In this document: positions 10,391 to 20,186 of the stretch, one piece after another | Numbering within the stretch: the first letter of the stretch is position 1 | Layout of the letters: every line of letters begins with the position of its first letter | Assembly: GCA_001598975.1 (NCBI GenBank) | Contig: BBXU01000937.1 | Location: 1 to 21,554, forward strand | Direction: 5' to 3' | From: Parachlorella kessleri | Taxonomy: Eukaryota > Chlorophyta > Trebouxiophyceae > Chlorellales > Chlorellaceae | DNA length: 21,554 nt | The notes under the pieces: model-generated | The model's input: only the letters and a program-made list of their open reading frames with translations | Database searches by the model: none | Told to the model about the DNA's origin: nothing | Translations under genes and position numbers: made by a program

Positions 10391-11047
10391 GTGCAGGAGT
10401 GTAAACAGTTGGATGCACTTGGCCACCCACCACTGCCCTTTACCACCCACGCAGCACCACCGCGTCGTCACAGCTACCACCGCCATCATATAGAGCGACT
10501 GCTTCGGGGCTTTATACCCGCGGCGCTGTGAACTCAGAGGGTGTTTCAACATGTCCGCCTCATTTCACTCTTCCAAACATCAAACCACAAGCCAAGGCTC
10601 CAAACACGACGCCCATGTGGCGTTGCAACCTGACTGATTGCGACCATGACCATGTGTGAATTTCCTCACTACTCACACAGATATGCCTGAAAGACTTGGG
10701 GCCAAGTCCTCGCTATGCAACCTTGGTTCCTGCCGACACTAGGACAGTATGCTGCTATAGCATGGACTCAACTGAAACCTATTTGCCTAACAGACAGATA
10801 TGAAAGGGGTAAGGCCGTGACGGGGGGCAGCTTCAGTGTCAGTTTGCCAGCGCGCTGCAGCGTGCCATGGGTTTCCGCGCCCAGACACGCAGCCTGACAG
10901 CACGCGCATCACAGAGGCAGTCGACCTCGCCACCTACCGTCCGATGCTTGTGCCGAACGGCTTTCCAGTTCTAACTTGACTTGCTTATAGAGTACTAGAT
11001 TAAGAACAAGGTCAGGTGCTCCTCCTCCTGCTTGCGCGAAATAGGAC

Positions 11048-13683
11048 ATGTCTCGATCAGCCCGTGTTGCTGTGGTTCTAGCGGCTGTGGTGCTAAGCCA
11101 ATCTGTTACAGCCAAAGTCAGGGCTCCAGGCACGGACAATGACCTGCTTCCAGGTGTGAACAGCTGGGCCCTTTTGCTACGAGTAGATTGGTGTCAGTAC
11201 AGCTGGGCTTGTGGGTCTTGAAGACGTATCTTGTAACGGAGCGCAGAGAATGGTGGCTGAGCAACCTATCTGCTGGCGACTCTGCAGGCTGGAAGTCCGA
11301 GTTTAACCAGCCTGGCAAGCCCAAACGGGTGCCTCGCATGGTTACGTTGAACGAAGATGCGCGCATCTTCTTGTAAGCAGCCCCAGCAAACAAACCTTTG
11401 CTATATTGACGGGCATGACCTTGAACGATATTAACAATACCCTGGCTACTGTGCAGGTTCGAGAACTTCCTTAGTGAAGGTAGGGCCTCCGTCACGGCCT
11501 GGCACTTCCATTCGTTCGTACACAAGGGCCTGGGAGACAAGTGCTTTAGACAGTTGCCTCGCCAATGATGTCCTTTGCTGCAGTGGCCTTCCTTAGCATT
11601 TGCACCTAAGGCAAGGCGTGCAGTGCTTGTGCATGCTCTTCCAGCGGCCACTTTGTTCGCTGTTGCAACTGTGCTATTTGATTGATGCAGAGGAGTGTGA
11701 CCACATCATTTCCATCGCACAGCCGCGCATGGACCGCAGTGGCGTTGTCGACACAAGCACCGGCAAGAGCAAGATCGACGACATACGCACCAGTACCGGC
11801 ACCTTTCTACAGCGAGGCGAGGACCCCATCATTGCAGGTAACGGGCGTGCCGGCAACTGCCGCCGCGCTGGTCGTCTGAGGTTGTGATTTTGAGCTGGCA
11901 TACCAACATAGTTATGGATATACAGTGCACCCTCCTGGGGGCATCCCCCAGCCTGGAGGTGTTCAGCTAATGAGCCAAGAGATGCAGTCTCCAGACTGCG
12001 TTCTCCTGGCTGCTAAGCTGGGATGCGATGCTAGGTCAGCGGACCATGTGAGGAGGCACCCAAGCACAAAGCGCGCAAAGCGTCGTGCTGCCCTTCTGGC
12101 CTGCAGACATTGAGGAGCGCATTGCTCGCTGGACGCTGCTGCCGGTGGGCAACGGCGAGGGCCTGCAGGTGCTGCGCTACGACAAGAAGCAAAAGTGTGA
12201 GTGCGCCGGCCGTCACTTGACTTGCCTGGGGTCCCTGTCCACAAAGGTGGAGGGGAAGTTAATGACCACCCCAAGGCAGGAGCCTCAGAACCCATCGCCC
12301 TGCAGATACCTGCAGCCGATGTGCTGGGACCAGCCTAGCCTATGTGAAACATGTTTTTGGTTGGGTGAGAGACTTTGGTCGGTGTCGACTCTCACGACCA
12401 AAATGCAGTGCAACCAGCCAAGCGAGTCCGCTGCTGTTGGTGCAGATGACGGGCACTTTGACTATTTCTTTGACAAGGCCAACGTGCAGAATGGCGGCAA
12501 CCGCTACGCCACGGTGCTCATGTGTGAGTGGTGGAGGCCGTGTCTGTGACCGCCTCCTCACTGCTGCCAACCCTGCTCTCGTTTTGTCGCTCTGGGCTGC
12601 TGGCATGCCCCAGCGCTTGTGCTATGGCCTGGGAGCGAGCCTGGGCTTGACCATTTTGGCATACGTTAGGCTGCCATGGAGGACGGGGCGGGATTGCTGT
12701 TATGGGTGATGTGTCAGCCGGAGCTCTAGAGCAGCATCCCGACGCTGCGTGCTCTCCCCCGCCTGCCCCATTACCCCAAGAGATCCTCCCCCGCCTCCCT
12801 GCAGACCTGGCAGACACGGAGGAGGGTGGGGAGACGGTGTTCCCCAACGTGCCCGCCCCCAACGGCGACAATGGCCCTGAGTTCAGCGAGTGCGCACGGT
12901 ACCACCTGGCAGCCAAGCCCAAGAAGGGCAACGCGGTGCTCTTCCACTCCATCAAGCCCAACGGGGACCTGGAGAAGCGCAGCCTGCACACTGCGTGCCC
13001 CGTGATCAAGGGCGTCAAGTGGAGCGCGCCCAAGTGGGTACACGTGGGGCACTTTGCGGCTCCCGGGGAGCGGGTGTCGGGCAGCAGCAACCACCCGCGC
13101 ATCTCTGGGCCCAGTGGGTGCTCTGACCAGGACGAGCTGTGCGAGACGTGGGCTGCCCAGGGGGAGTGCACCAAGAACCCCAACTACATGGTGGGGAGCC
13201 GGGCCAACCCTGGGCGCTGCATCGAGAGCTGCCACAGGCAAGCACGTGGGGGGCCCAGGCCATGGGTGGCAGTGTGTCACAGAGGTGGGAGTTCATTGGT
13301 GGTGGGGTGAGGGTGTGGGGGGGCACTGCGCAGCGCAGGGCTTGGCAGTTTGGAAGGGCGCTTTTGCTCTCAGCTGCCATGATGCAAGGAAAGCGACTGG
13401 ACTCCCATGCTGCTGTTGTCGCCCTTGTAGAGTGAACCCTGTACCACAGCGGACTTGCGGTACGGCGTCTGCATCTTCGTATTGAGCTATTCGCCTGCGA
13501 GTGGATCCCATCTGCATGCAATGCCCGTGCAAGGAACTGCCTGTACAGGGCATCAGCTGGGCTCCTTGGTAGCGCAGCCAGAGCTGGTGTCTGAGACAGG
13601 TCGCCCTGGCTTGGCCATGCAGGTGTGATCTTGTGGAAGGCACGAATGCACCACTCTCTCGCCGGTCACAAGGGCTGGCCTAG
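11048..13683 (+). CDS. Prolyl 4-hydroxylase with ShKT domain (paralog 3)
   Basis: Eight exons: 11048-11153, 11288-11372, 11457-11479, 11691-11837, 12107-12196, 12446-12523, 12805-13237 and 13623-13683, giving 340 aa. The signal peptide is MSRSARVAVVLAAVVLSQSV. Fe ligands are His154 and Asp156 (YDGHFD) and His238. Lys248 should bind 2-oxoglutarate, with Trp254 and His256 near the substrate. ShKT cysteines are 282, 289, 298, 315, 319 and 322; the last comes from the final exon. Exon 3 is only 23 bases. The last intron appears to start with GC (ACAG|GCAAGC). This placement is supported because joining at 13623 restores CHRCD, matching the other two copies. Core and ShKT share one 433-base exon, where paralogs have an extra intron. 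Inferred role: prolyl hydroxylation of secreted or cell-wall proteins. No TGTAA was found downstream. Confidence 0.92.
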
Positions 13684-14647
13684 GGCTGGCAGGGCATGAC
13701 CCCGGCTCGCATCACTTTCCGTGAACTAGCCTTACATTCCTGCAAATGGGGCCAGCATCATGCAATATGATATTGCGGGGTCTCTCCGAACATATCACTT
13801 GGTCTGGCGCAACGGTGTGTAGATATAGATGCTGAATGCAAACAGGGAGCCTGATCCGACATTGAGGTGTTGTGTGCTACGCCCACTGGCAACTCTATGG
13901 TGAGAGCGAGATGCATGGTGTGCATTTGATTCCACAAGCTGACTGCCGTGTGCTTGCTATGCCCTTCACGGGCTATGCATAGACATCTACCGGCTGTTTG
14001 CAACCTACATGGAGTGTTACTGTTGAAAGCATGTTGCCAAACTGGCAAATGGGCACCCTGCCTTGTCTAGCATTGTGGTAGGCGTCACCGTTTGGTACTG
14101 TTATGTGTATTGTGGTACTGGTGGCAGGTAGTGAGTGTGAACAGTTGTATGGTAGGCGACAAATGTACGGACTAGGCTTGATGCAGGTATGCACTTCGAC
14201 GGTGTGGACTGCCGTTTATTGCCCCTAGCCACTTGTCTTGCATCCAAACTTCCATCGAGAGTACCATTTCCCATTGTCCCTTTGATGCTTGGTACAACTG
14301 TCCCGTACAACTTATAACATTTGATGTACAGACTCCTGTGCATTCGACATGGTGAGAGCGTTGTTCATGTGCTTTACTGGAGCGCACTGCCTTACACCGT
14401 AACAGAGGTTGGCAATGCCCAACAACTTTGAAGCAGGTGTGTGGAGGTTAGGGCCCAACTGTGACCATTTGCCCTTGTTTATTTACACGATATACTGGGC
14501 TTCAATGTGGGCACAACATGGCTCTTGACCCCCCCTCGGACAGCGCGACATGCAGGCCATCACAAGCAGTAGCGATCATGATGATTGCCTTGCTTGGTCC
14601 ACCAATCATCCCCCACCGGTGCAGAGGAGGTCCCCCCACCCCCCTCA
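13684..14647. other. Convergent intergenic region
   Basis: This lies between the stop of the third P4H gene and the stop of the F-box gene. The left part is AT-richer with GTGGTACTG-like runs and no coding signal. Minus-strand TGTAA signals at 14483-14487 and 14392-14396 could end the F-box transcript. Nothing else is supported. Confidence 0.5.
14483..14487 (-). terminator. TGTAA poly(A) signal, candidate for F-box gene
   Basis: TTACA on the plus strand lies about 160 bases beyond the F-box gene stop (14648-14650) in the direction of its transcription. A second candidate lies at 14392-14396. Confidence 0.45.
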
Positions 14648-17016
14648 TCACGGCTGCAGCGCTGCCAGCCGGCGCCGCTCCTCGTCCAGGCGGGCGGCCC
14701 GCTGCCGCGCCTGGTTGCGCAGCTTGCGCACCTCCAGCTCGCACACCGCCAGCGCCTGGCGGGCCGCGGCCTCCCGGCCCTCCAGCTGCAGCAGCAGCAG
14801 GAGCAAGGACTGAAAAGCTTAGTCCCCTTTGCTTGACTCACAGCATGTGCGGGCCGCAGCAGAGTCGTGCATCCAGCTGTAGCGGGCGCAGAAGAAAAAG
14901 CACACAGCATTTTGAGCAGCTGTGTAACTGAAACTCGCATATGACGAGTGCCAGGGCCCGCAGGCGGTGCTGGAGCTGTGCACCTTGCTGCACTCCCTCA
15001 ACCACCTCGCCCAGTACCCAGGCAGCGGCAGCCTCTCCGGCGGCGAGTACAACATGCCGCTCACCACCGTCTCCCTAGAGACGTACAACTCCGCGGTGGC
15101 CTTGTTCTCGAGGTGACCTTCAGGTAGGTGCCGGTGAGAAACTATAAGGGCACTGGCACCCATTTAAAAGACATCTCGAGAACAAGGCCACCGCGGAGTT
15201 GTACGTCTCTAGGGAGACGGTTGTGGGCGGCATGTTGTACTCGCCGCCGGAGAGGCTGCTGCTGCCCTGGGCACTGGACGAGGTTGGTGGTGAAGTGCAG
15301 CAGGGTGTACAGCTCCAGCACCGCCTGCGGGCCCTGGCACTCGTATTTAGCACCACAGTCAGCCTGAGGGCCACTGGCACTCTACTCACGTCCACGGCAG
15401 TCTGGGAGGTGACCATCCCCTGCGAGCGCTGTACCGCCTCCGGTAGCCAGTACTGCTGGGAGATGTCTTTCAGGGACTGTGTCTGCCTGCAGCAGCCACA
15501 ATCCCAGGATAGGAAAAGAGGGTCTGTGCCTCACAGCGACGACTCTCTGGCACCCCTTGGGTCCCTCTCCATTGCCACCACAGCCGGCACTTCACAAACC
15601 CAGGTATATGGTTCCTCCCAGAAACTCCTCCTACAGGGATCAAATAACACATGTGCCTCACTGCTACCAACCACCCCCAAGCTGCCAACCGCGGTCTACC
15701 CCACGCTGCCTCTCTCACTGCGCATCCTCCGGGATACCTCACGCTGTCTGTGCCACGTCCAAGCGCCCTGCGCCCTGCTGCGATGCTCACCTCTCCCTCT
15801 GTACGGCTGCCACCCGCTGCCGGGCTTGCTGGAGCCGCCCCTGCTCCTCCCTAAGAGCCTCTTGCAAGCGGTGCATCTCCTGGCTCAGCAGCTGCAATGA
15901 AGCGATTAACATGGATCCCCCAGAGATAAGTCAACAACGAAAGCACGCAGGGGGTCGGTGTGTGTGCCTGGCCCTCGTGGTCAGAAGGCTCAGATTCTGT
16001 GGGCCTCTTTGAGGGCATAGGAGGCGGGCAGCAGCAGGACAGCCCCGGGTCGCATTAGATGGGCCCTGAGAGGCATGGCAACTGCTTGCAAGCTTTAAAC
16101 CAGGGCCTCCACTGGTGGGCTGCGCGACGGGCCAATGCTGGGGCTGCAGCGCCCCGGTACACTTATGTTCCCTGGCTCACCTGCACGCTACTCTCCAGCT
16201 TCATCGTGCGGGCCCTCCGCTTGAGGCGCAGCAACTTGTGCTGCTCAATATACCTGCTGACCAGACGGCAGCATCTTATTCAGTCATACTCCATTTGGTC
16301 ATGGGGGCTGGGAGGCTTCACCCCGGGGGACGGTAGTACACCCCCCATCCCAAACGGCTCGGCACAAGTTGGGACAAGTTGGGCAAGCCTGCAGCTATGA
16401 AACACCTCCCCCCCCCACCCCCACCAGCTAACCTGTCTCTGAAACGCTCCTTCCAACTTCGCTGCTGCGCTGGTGGCTCCACATGCTGACGCACTGTCCT
16501 CTCCTCTTGGTGCTCGTCCAGGCCAAGAAGGGGTGGGAGGTCAGGTAACCTCTGCTTGGCGGCATTCGCTGCTGCTGCAGGCGAGGGAAGCTGTGACTGG
16601 ACATCAAGCAGGCCAGGTGCGGCTGCCAAGCGTGTCGCTGGTACGCCTTGCAGTCCGCTGAGAGTAGGGCCACTGCCAGGTGAGGCATCAGCAGGAACAC
16701 TGTCAGGATCAAAGCGCGGCCTTTTATTCCTGCCAAGCCGCTCTGCTGTGTTTGTTCCGTTGGTTGAATGCTGAGAGTGGAAATACCGAGCTTCCTGTGG
16801 CACGACACCGCCAGCCGTGCTGCCAAAGGTGACATCATAAAGCCTGTGCCAGGCAGCATCTGCACACCTGCTGTTCACCAGGCTGTGGAAGCGCCGGCTG
16901 ACCCGACTGAGACGACATAAGTCCTCCAGGCACAGGCCAACCATGATCGAGCAAAGCAAGTCGTCGCCCAAGCTATCAAGGCAAGATTCTTTCGCTGTAG
17001 GTCCTGGCTCGCCCAT
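14648..17016 (-). CDS. F-box plus coiled-coil protein
   Basis: Five exons on the minus strand: 17016-16433, 16253-16181, 15891-15791, 15486-15390 and 14809-14648, giving 338 aa. All introns are GT-AG and the phases are consistent. Residues about 13-60 (LDSLGDDLLCSIMVGLCLED, then LCRLSRVSRRFHSLVNS) form an F-box, which in known proteins binds Skp1 in SCF ubiquitin ligases. A variable region follows, with a possible nuclear signal NKRPRF (97-102). Residues about 196-260 and 286-338 are Glu/Arg/Gln/Leu-rich heptad-like helices (coiled coil), which probably replace the usual substrate-binding repeats. No LRR, Kelch or WD repeats are seen. An upstream in-frame TTG is not a credible start; the ATG at 17016 is used. 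The last intron (14810-15389) carries a long inverted repeat. The target is unknown. The gene diverges from the cyclotransferase gene. Confidence 0.82.
14944..15344. repeat. 170-bp inverted repeat inside F-box gene intron (hairpin)
   Basis: The arms 14944-15112 and 15175-15344 are reverse complements. By eye they differ at about 12 positions plus one single-base insertion, with perfect blocks of roughly 36 bases at the outer end and 46 at the inner end. The 62-base loop holds a further short inverted match (GGTGCCGGTG / CACTGGCACC). Read on the plus strand, the left arm is open with almost exclusively G/C third positions (for example EYNMPLTTVSLETYNSAVAL), so it derives from an exon of some other gene. 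The right arm carries a frameshift. The whole unit lies within the last intron of the F-box gene (14810-15389). Confidence 0.9.
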
Positions 17017-17372
17017 CGCGTTGCTTGCGCCCTTAGGAACTGGTTGAAGGTATGTTTGGGTCCTTGGCAAAAATCTTGCCGCAAGGTGTTAGGTGTGGTT
17101 ATTCCAAGGCAAGCCTTCCAAGCCTAGAATGACGTCATAAACGCACAGTGCCTGAAACTTAAAAGCACAGCGTTTAACCTAATGACCTGACAAGCCCTTG
17201 GAAGTTCAGCTTCCCTTCCTGTGGTTGTGCCATGTCAGAGCAAGCCAGGCAACGCAGAGGGCGCAAGAAAAACAGCCATTGCCACAGGTGGCGTACTTCT
17301 GCCATCCCTAAGACCGTGAATACACTGCGCCATTTACTCCTCAGGCAAGGCTGCCATGTCGTGATCCTCGTC
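17017..17372. promoter_or_regulatory. Bidirectional promoter region, F-box gene / glutaminyl cyclotransferase
   Basis: The two divergent start codons are 356 bases apart, so both promoters and 5' UTRs must fit here. The region contains the palindrome TGACGTCA at 17130-17137. An in-frame ATG at 17232 could lengthen the cyclotransferase by 47 residues. No clear TATA box was identified. Confidence 0.55.
17130..17137. promoter_or_regulatory. TGACGTCA palindrome (CRE/bZIP-type site)
   Basis: This perfect 8-base palindrome is the consensus for CREB/ATF and plant TGA-type bZIP factors. It lies between two divergent genes and could act on both. The match is exact, but the function is inferred. Confidence 0.5.
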
Positions 17373-20186
17373 ATGGACGTGGAAATGGGCAGGCAACGCA
17401 GGCCAGCTAAGCCTCCTCAAGCCAGGGCACGACTCAGCAGCAGGCTCACGCCCACCACTGCCTTGGTAGGTATGACAGCCTGTCATGCTTGCCACTGCAA
17501 GACCATTTGCACTGAAACTGCGTGCAGTACTGCTAGGCCCCAGCCGTGCACACTGTCTGACCACCCACTCAACAGTCCTACCGTCACTCCAGGGCGCGAT
17601 CGCCGTGCTAGCAGCGGTCGTCTGGGCTGGCTCATTGCTAGCAGGCAGTGGTGGGGCGGCAGCAACTGGTACCGGCGCACAACACAATCCGGCGACCGCC
17701 GCCAGGGGCAGAGTCGCACAACAGCAGCAGCGCAGCAGCCGTAGCAGCAGTAGCAGCAGCGGCGGCGGCCCTGGTGGTGGAGGTCATGCTGGCCTCGCAG
17801 GGCCTGAACTTCTGACATACAAGGTGGTCCAGGAGTTCCCACACGACCCTGAGGCCTTCACCCAAGGTCTGCAGTATGACAGGGCATGTGCGGCGGACGG
17901 GTTCAGCTGCAAGGACATCCTCTGGGAGTCCACAGGTGGGTGGTGTAGCTCTGACAGCATCCTGTGCCACATGCGAGCGTCACTTGCCTCACGGGCGGGG
18001 GGTGTAGAGCAGTGGGCGGGCGTGCCTGCCAACCGATTCAGCCTTCAGTAGTATGCTGCGGTCCTCAAAAACCAAGTGGCCGCTCTCTATTAGGTAGCCC
18101 ATTCCAGGGCAGGCACCATTCTGCAATGACGGAATGGTTGCGCCTGTGCCATGGAGACATTCACCTGTGTTTTGCCCAGCGGCGAAGGTCTGACCGCCTG
18201 TCATCACCTTGCCTAGGCTCGATACCTCAGCTGTTGCTGGTGCATAGACGCTCCACCCCAGACCTATCCTGTGGCGGCTGGCTGAGTGTTCACTTTGCCC
18301 TGTGGGCAGGGCTGAATGGGCGGTCGAGCGTGCGGGAGGTTGAGCTGGAGACGGGCAGGGTGCTGCGCAGCGCCCGGCTTCCCCAGCGCGACTTTGGGGA
18401 GGGGATCACACGGCTGGGAGACAGGTAAAGTCAAGGAGCGCCTTGTTTGTTAAACCTGAACACTGCCCTGGGCCTGGCCAACCATGAGCTTTCTCTGTGA
18501 ACCCAACGGCCCTGCTGTGCGGCCTTGCCAGGGTGGTAGGGCCACTCAAGGCCGCTGGTGCCCATCAGGGGTGGCGGCAACACTGGGGTACCCCCCTGCA
18601 TGGGGTGCCCTTCGCTGGCCGCCAACCCACTGCGGGTACCATGTCCCAAGCCCTGCAGGTGGGCCCCCTCGCTTTGCACAGGCACCGCTGCCGGCCCACT
18701 GGTGCGTCTGATGTGTGTGAACTGCCCCATACCCAGCGCAGGTTATACCAGGTCACCTGGCTGTCGCCGCGCACGTGGTCCTGGGCCGTGGCCAACTTCA
18801 GCGACGCGCAGCTGCTGCAGTCGCCCCTAAAAGACGGCTGGGGCATCACCACTGATGGAGAGCACCTGATAGTGGGGGACTCCACGGAAACCCTGCACTT
18901 CCTGGATCCCTCCACAATGGCCCCGCTGCGCACCTTGAATGTGACTGGTGAGTGGGCTGCCCCTGCCTGCTGGGGTGAGGCACAGTGCCGACTTACGTGC
19001 CTGGTTGTGTCAAACAGCGAGCGCTGCTGTGACATGATAGGCCGGAACCGTCAGGGCTGGATGCAAGGCATGCGTCGGCTGTCAAAGGGGTGTTGCAAAG
19101 TTCCTGCAGAGATTTCAGTTCTACAATGTCTGACTTTACTGCCCTCCACGTCTTGCAACACCACATAACAACCCCCGCTGTGAGGTTCATTTGCCTGAGG
19201 CTGCCCCGCCCAGTAGACTGACTGGTGCAGATGGAGGCGTGGCCGTGAGATGGATCAATGAGCTCGAGTGGGTGGATGGCCATATCCTAGCCAACGTGTG
19301 GATGCGGGACTGCATAGCCCGCATCAACCCTGACACCGGGACGGTAGCTGCATGGGTACACCTACAGGTGGGCTTCTCTAGGGCAGGATGTCCTGGCTGC
19401 CTGGGCGGCGCCAGTTATTGTTGCCTTGGGCCCTGGGTGAAGTGTGACGTAGAGGAGGGGGGAATCAGGGCACATAAGCGGCTGTGGTTGTGCTACGCAT
19501 ATGGGACGCTTTGTTTGCACCTGCTTGATGGCTTCCCCTTGTCCAGTGATGACCCCCTGTGAGTTGTTTGCGCACACTTTGGCGCTGTGTTACCTGTTGC
19601 ATCTGCCACGAGCCGCACATTGAAGTGTCAGTGCAATGGTCTACTGCAGGGGCTGAAGCAGAGCATGCTGCAGGCGCTGTCCCCGCATGAGAGGCAGCGT
19701 ACCGACGTCCTGAACGGTATCGCATGGGACACGGCAGGCCAGCGGCTGTTTGTTACTGGCAAGCTCTGGCCCCGCCTGTACCAGGTGAGCAGCAAGGCTG
19801 ACGGGTTGTGTGGGTGCTCCAAGCACCAAAAAGTAATGGTGGCAGGCAATGTGGACTGGGAGTGAGAGCTGGGCTGTACTGACAGGACTGGATGCAGAAT
19901 GAGCCTAAGTTGTGTAAGACGCGAGCGGCGGAGCTGTTCACTCACTGCAGTGCGGGCAGCCAGCACTTGTTATTTCATGCCAAGGTGCGCATGTTGGTTG
20001 CCTCGCATCCTGTGCCGACCGTGCCCGACAATGACAGACATATACTGCCGTTGTCGTCCACCACATGCTTTGCGCTGCCCTGCTATGCAGATAGAACTGG
20101 TGCCCTTGCAACCTAGCAACTATGAGGCGACCTTGGAGCGGCTGCGCCAGGAGTGTATACCTAAGGACACCTCCTTGTTGGGTTAA
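17373..20186 (+). CDS. Glutaminyl-peptide cyclotransferase (plant type)
   Basis: Seven exons: 17373-17465, 17593-17935, 18310-18424, 18742-18947, 19231-19367, 19650-19784 and 20091-20186, giving 374 aa. The enzyme converts N-terminal glutamine of peptides to pyroglutamate. The N-terminus is basic and followed by a hydrophobic segment (about 33-50), suggesting a type II anchor or uncleaved signal for the secretory pathway. A Ser/Gln/Gly-rich stalk (about 50-100) leads to the five-bladed beta-propeller. FTQGL (120-124), Glu176 (FGEGI), Trp190, Trp217, Asn262 (INELEW), Trp276 and Lys336 (TGKLWP) fall at the spacing of the papaya enzyme active-site residues as I recall them. A small insertion with two cysteines (ACAADGFSCKD) follows FTQGL. 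The start could instead be the in-frame ATG at 17232. It is unrelated to the zinc-dependent animal enzyme. Confidence 0.9.

Larger units (their letters stand above)
9188..11047. other. Intergenic region between second and third P4H genes
   Basis: A 1.86-kb gap separates two tandem P4H genes. It holds a TGTAA at 9774-9778 (candidate end of the upstream gene), a small fold-back at 10138-10211, and a coding-like fragment at about 10226-10390, each listed separately. The rest is lower in GC and shows no recognisable gene. The promoter of the P4H gene at 11048 should lie near its right end, but no motif could be assigned. Confidence 0.5.

Noticed and set aside
11118..11651. 177-codon minus-strand open frame
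   Set aside because: It runs across exons and introns of the third P4H gene on the opposite strand. No motif or coding bias supports it.
12518..13183. 221-codon minus-strand open frame
   Set aside because: It is a mirror of the large P4H exon 12805-13237, whose GC-rich third positions keep the opposite strand open.
14502..14940. Alternative frames over the last F-box exon
   Set aside because: Only the frame ending at the TGA at 14648-14650 gives a heptad-like coiled coil in phase with the preceding exon.
14944..15112. Left arm of the inverted repeat as a real exon of a plus-strand gene
   Set aside because: The frame is open and GC3-rich, but it stops at once after the arm, no adjoining exon is found, and it lies inside a well-supported minus-strand intron.
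14944..15344. Inverted repeat as a chimeric-read or amplification artefact
   Set aside because: Artefactual palindromes have identical arms. Here the arms differ at about a dozen sites plus an indel, so they diverged in the genome. Long-read confirmation would still be useful.
15199..15900. 233-codon plus-strand open frame
   Set aside because: It is antisense to F-box gene exons and to the right arm of the intronic inverted repeat. The minus-strand exons have splice sites with consistent phase and a continuous coiled coil, which this frame lacks.
17232..17372. Longer cyclotransferase N-terminus from the ATG at 17232
   Set aside because: The 47 added residues have no signal or anchor pattern of their own, whereas the start at 17373 gives a basic stretch directly before the hydrophobic segment. 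It is not excluded.
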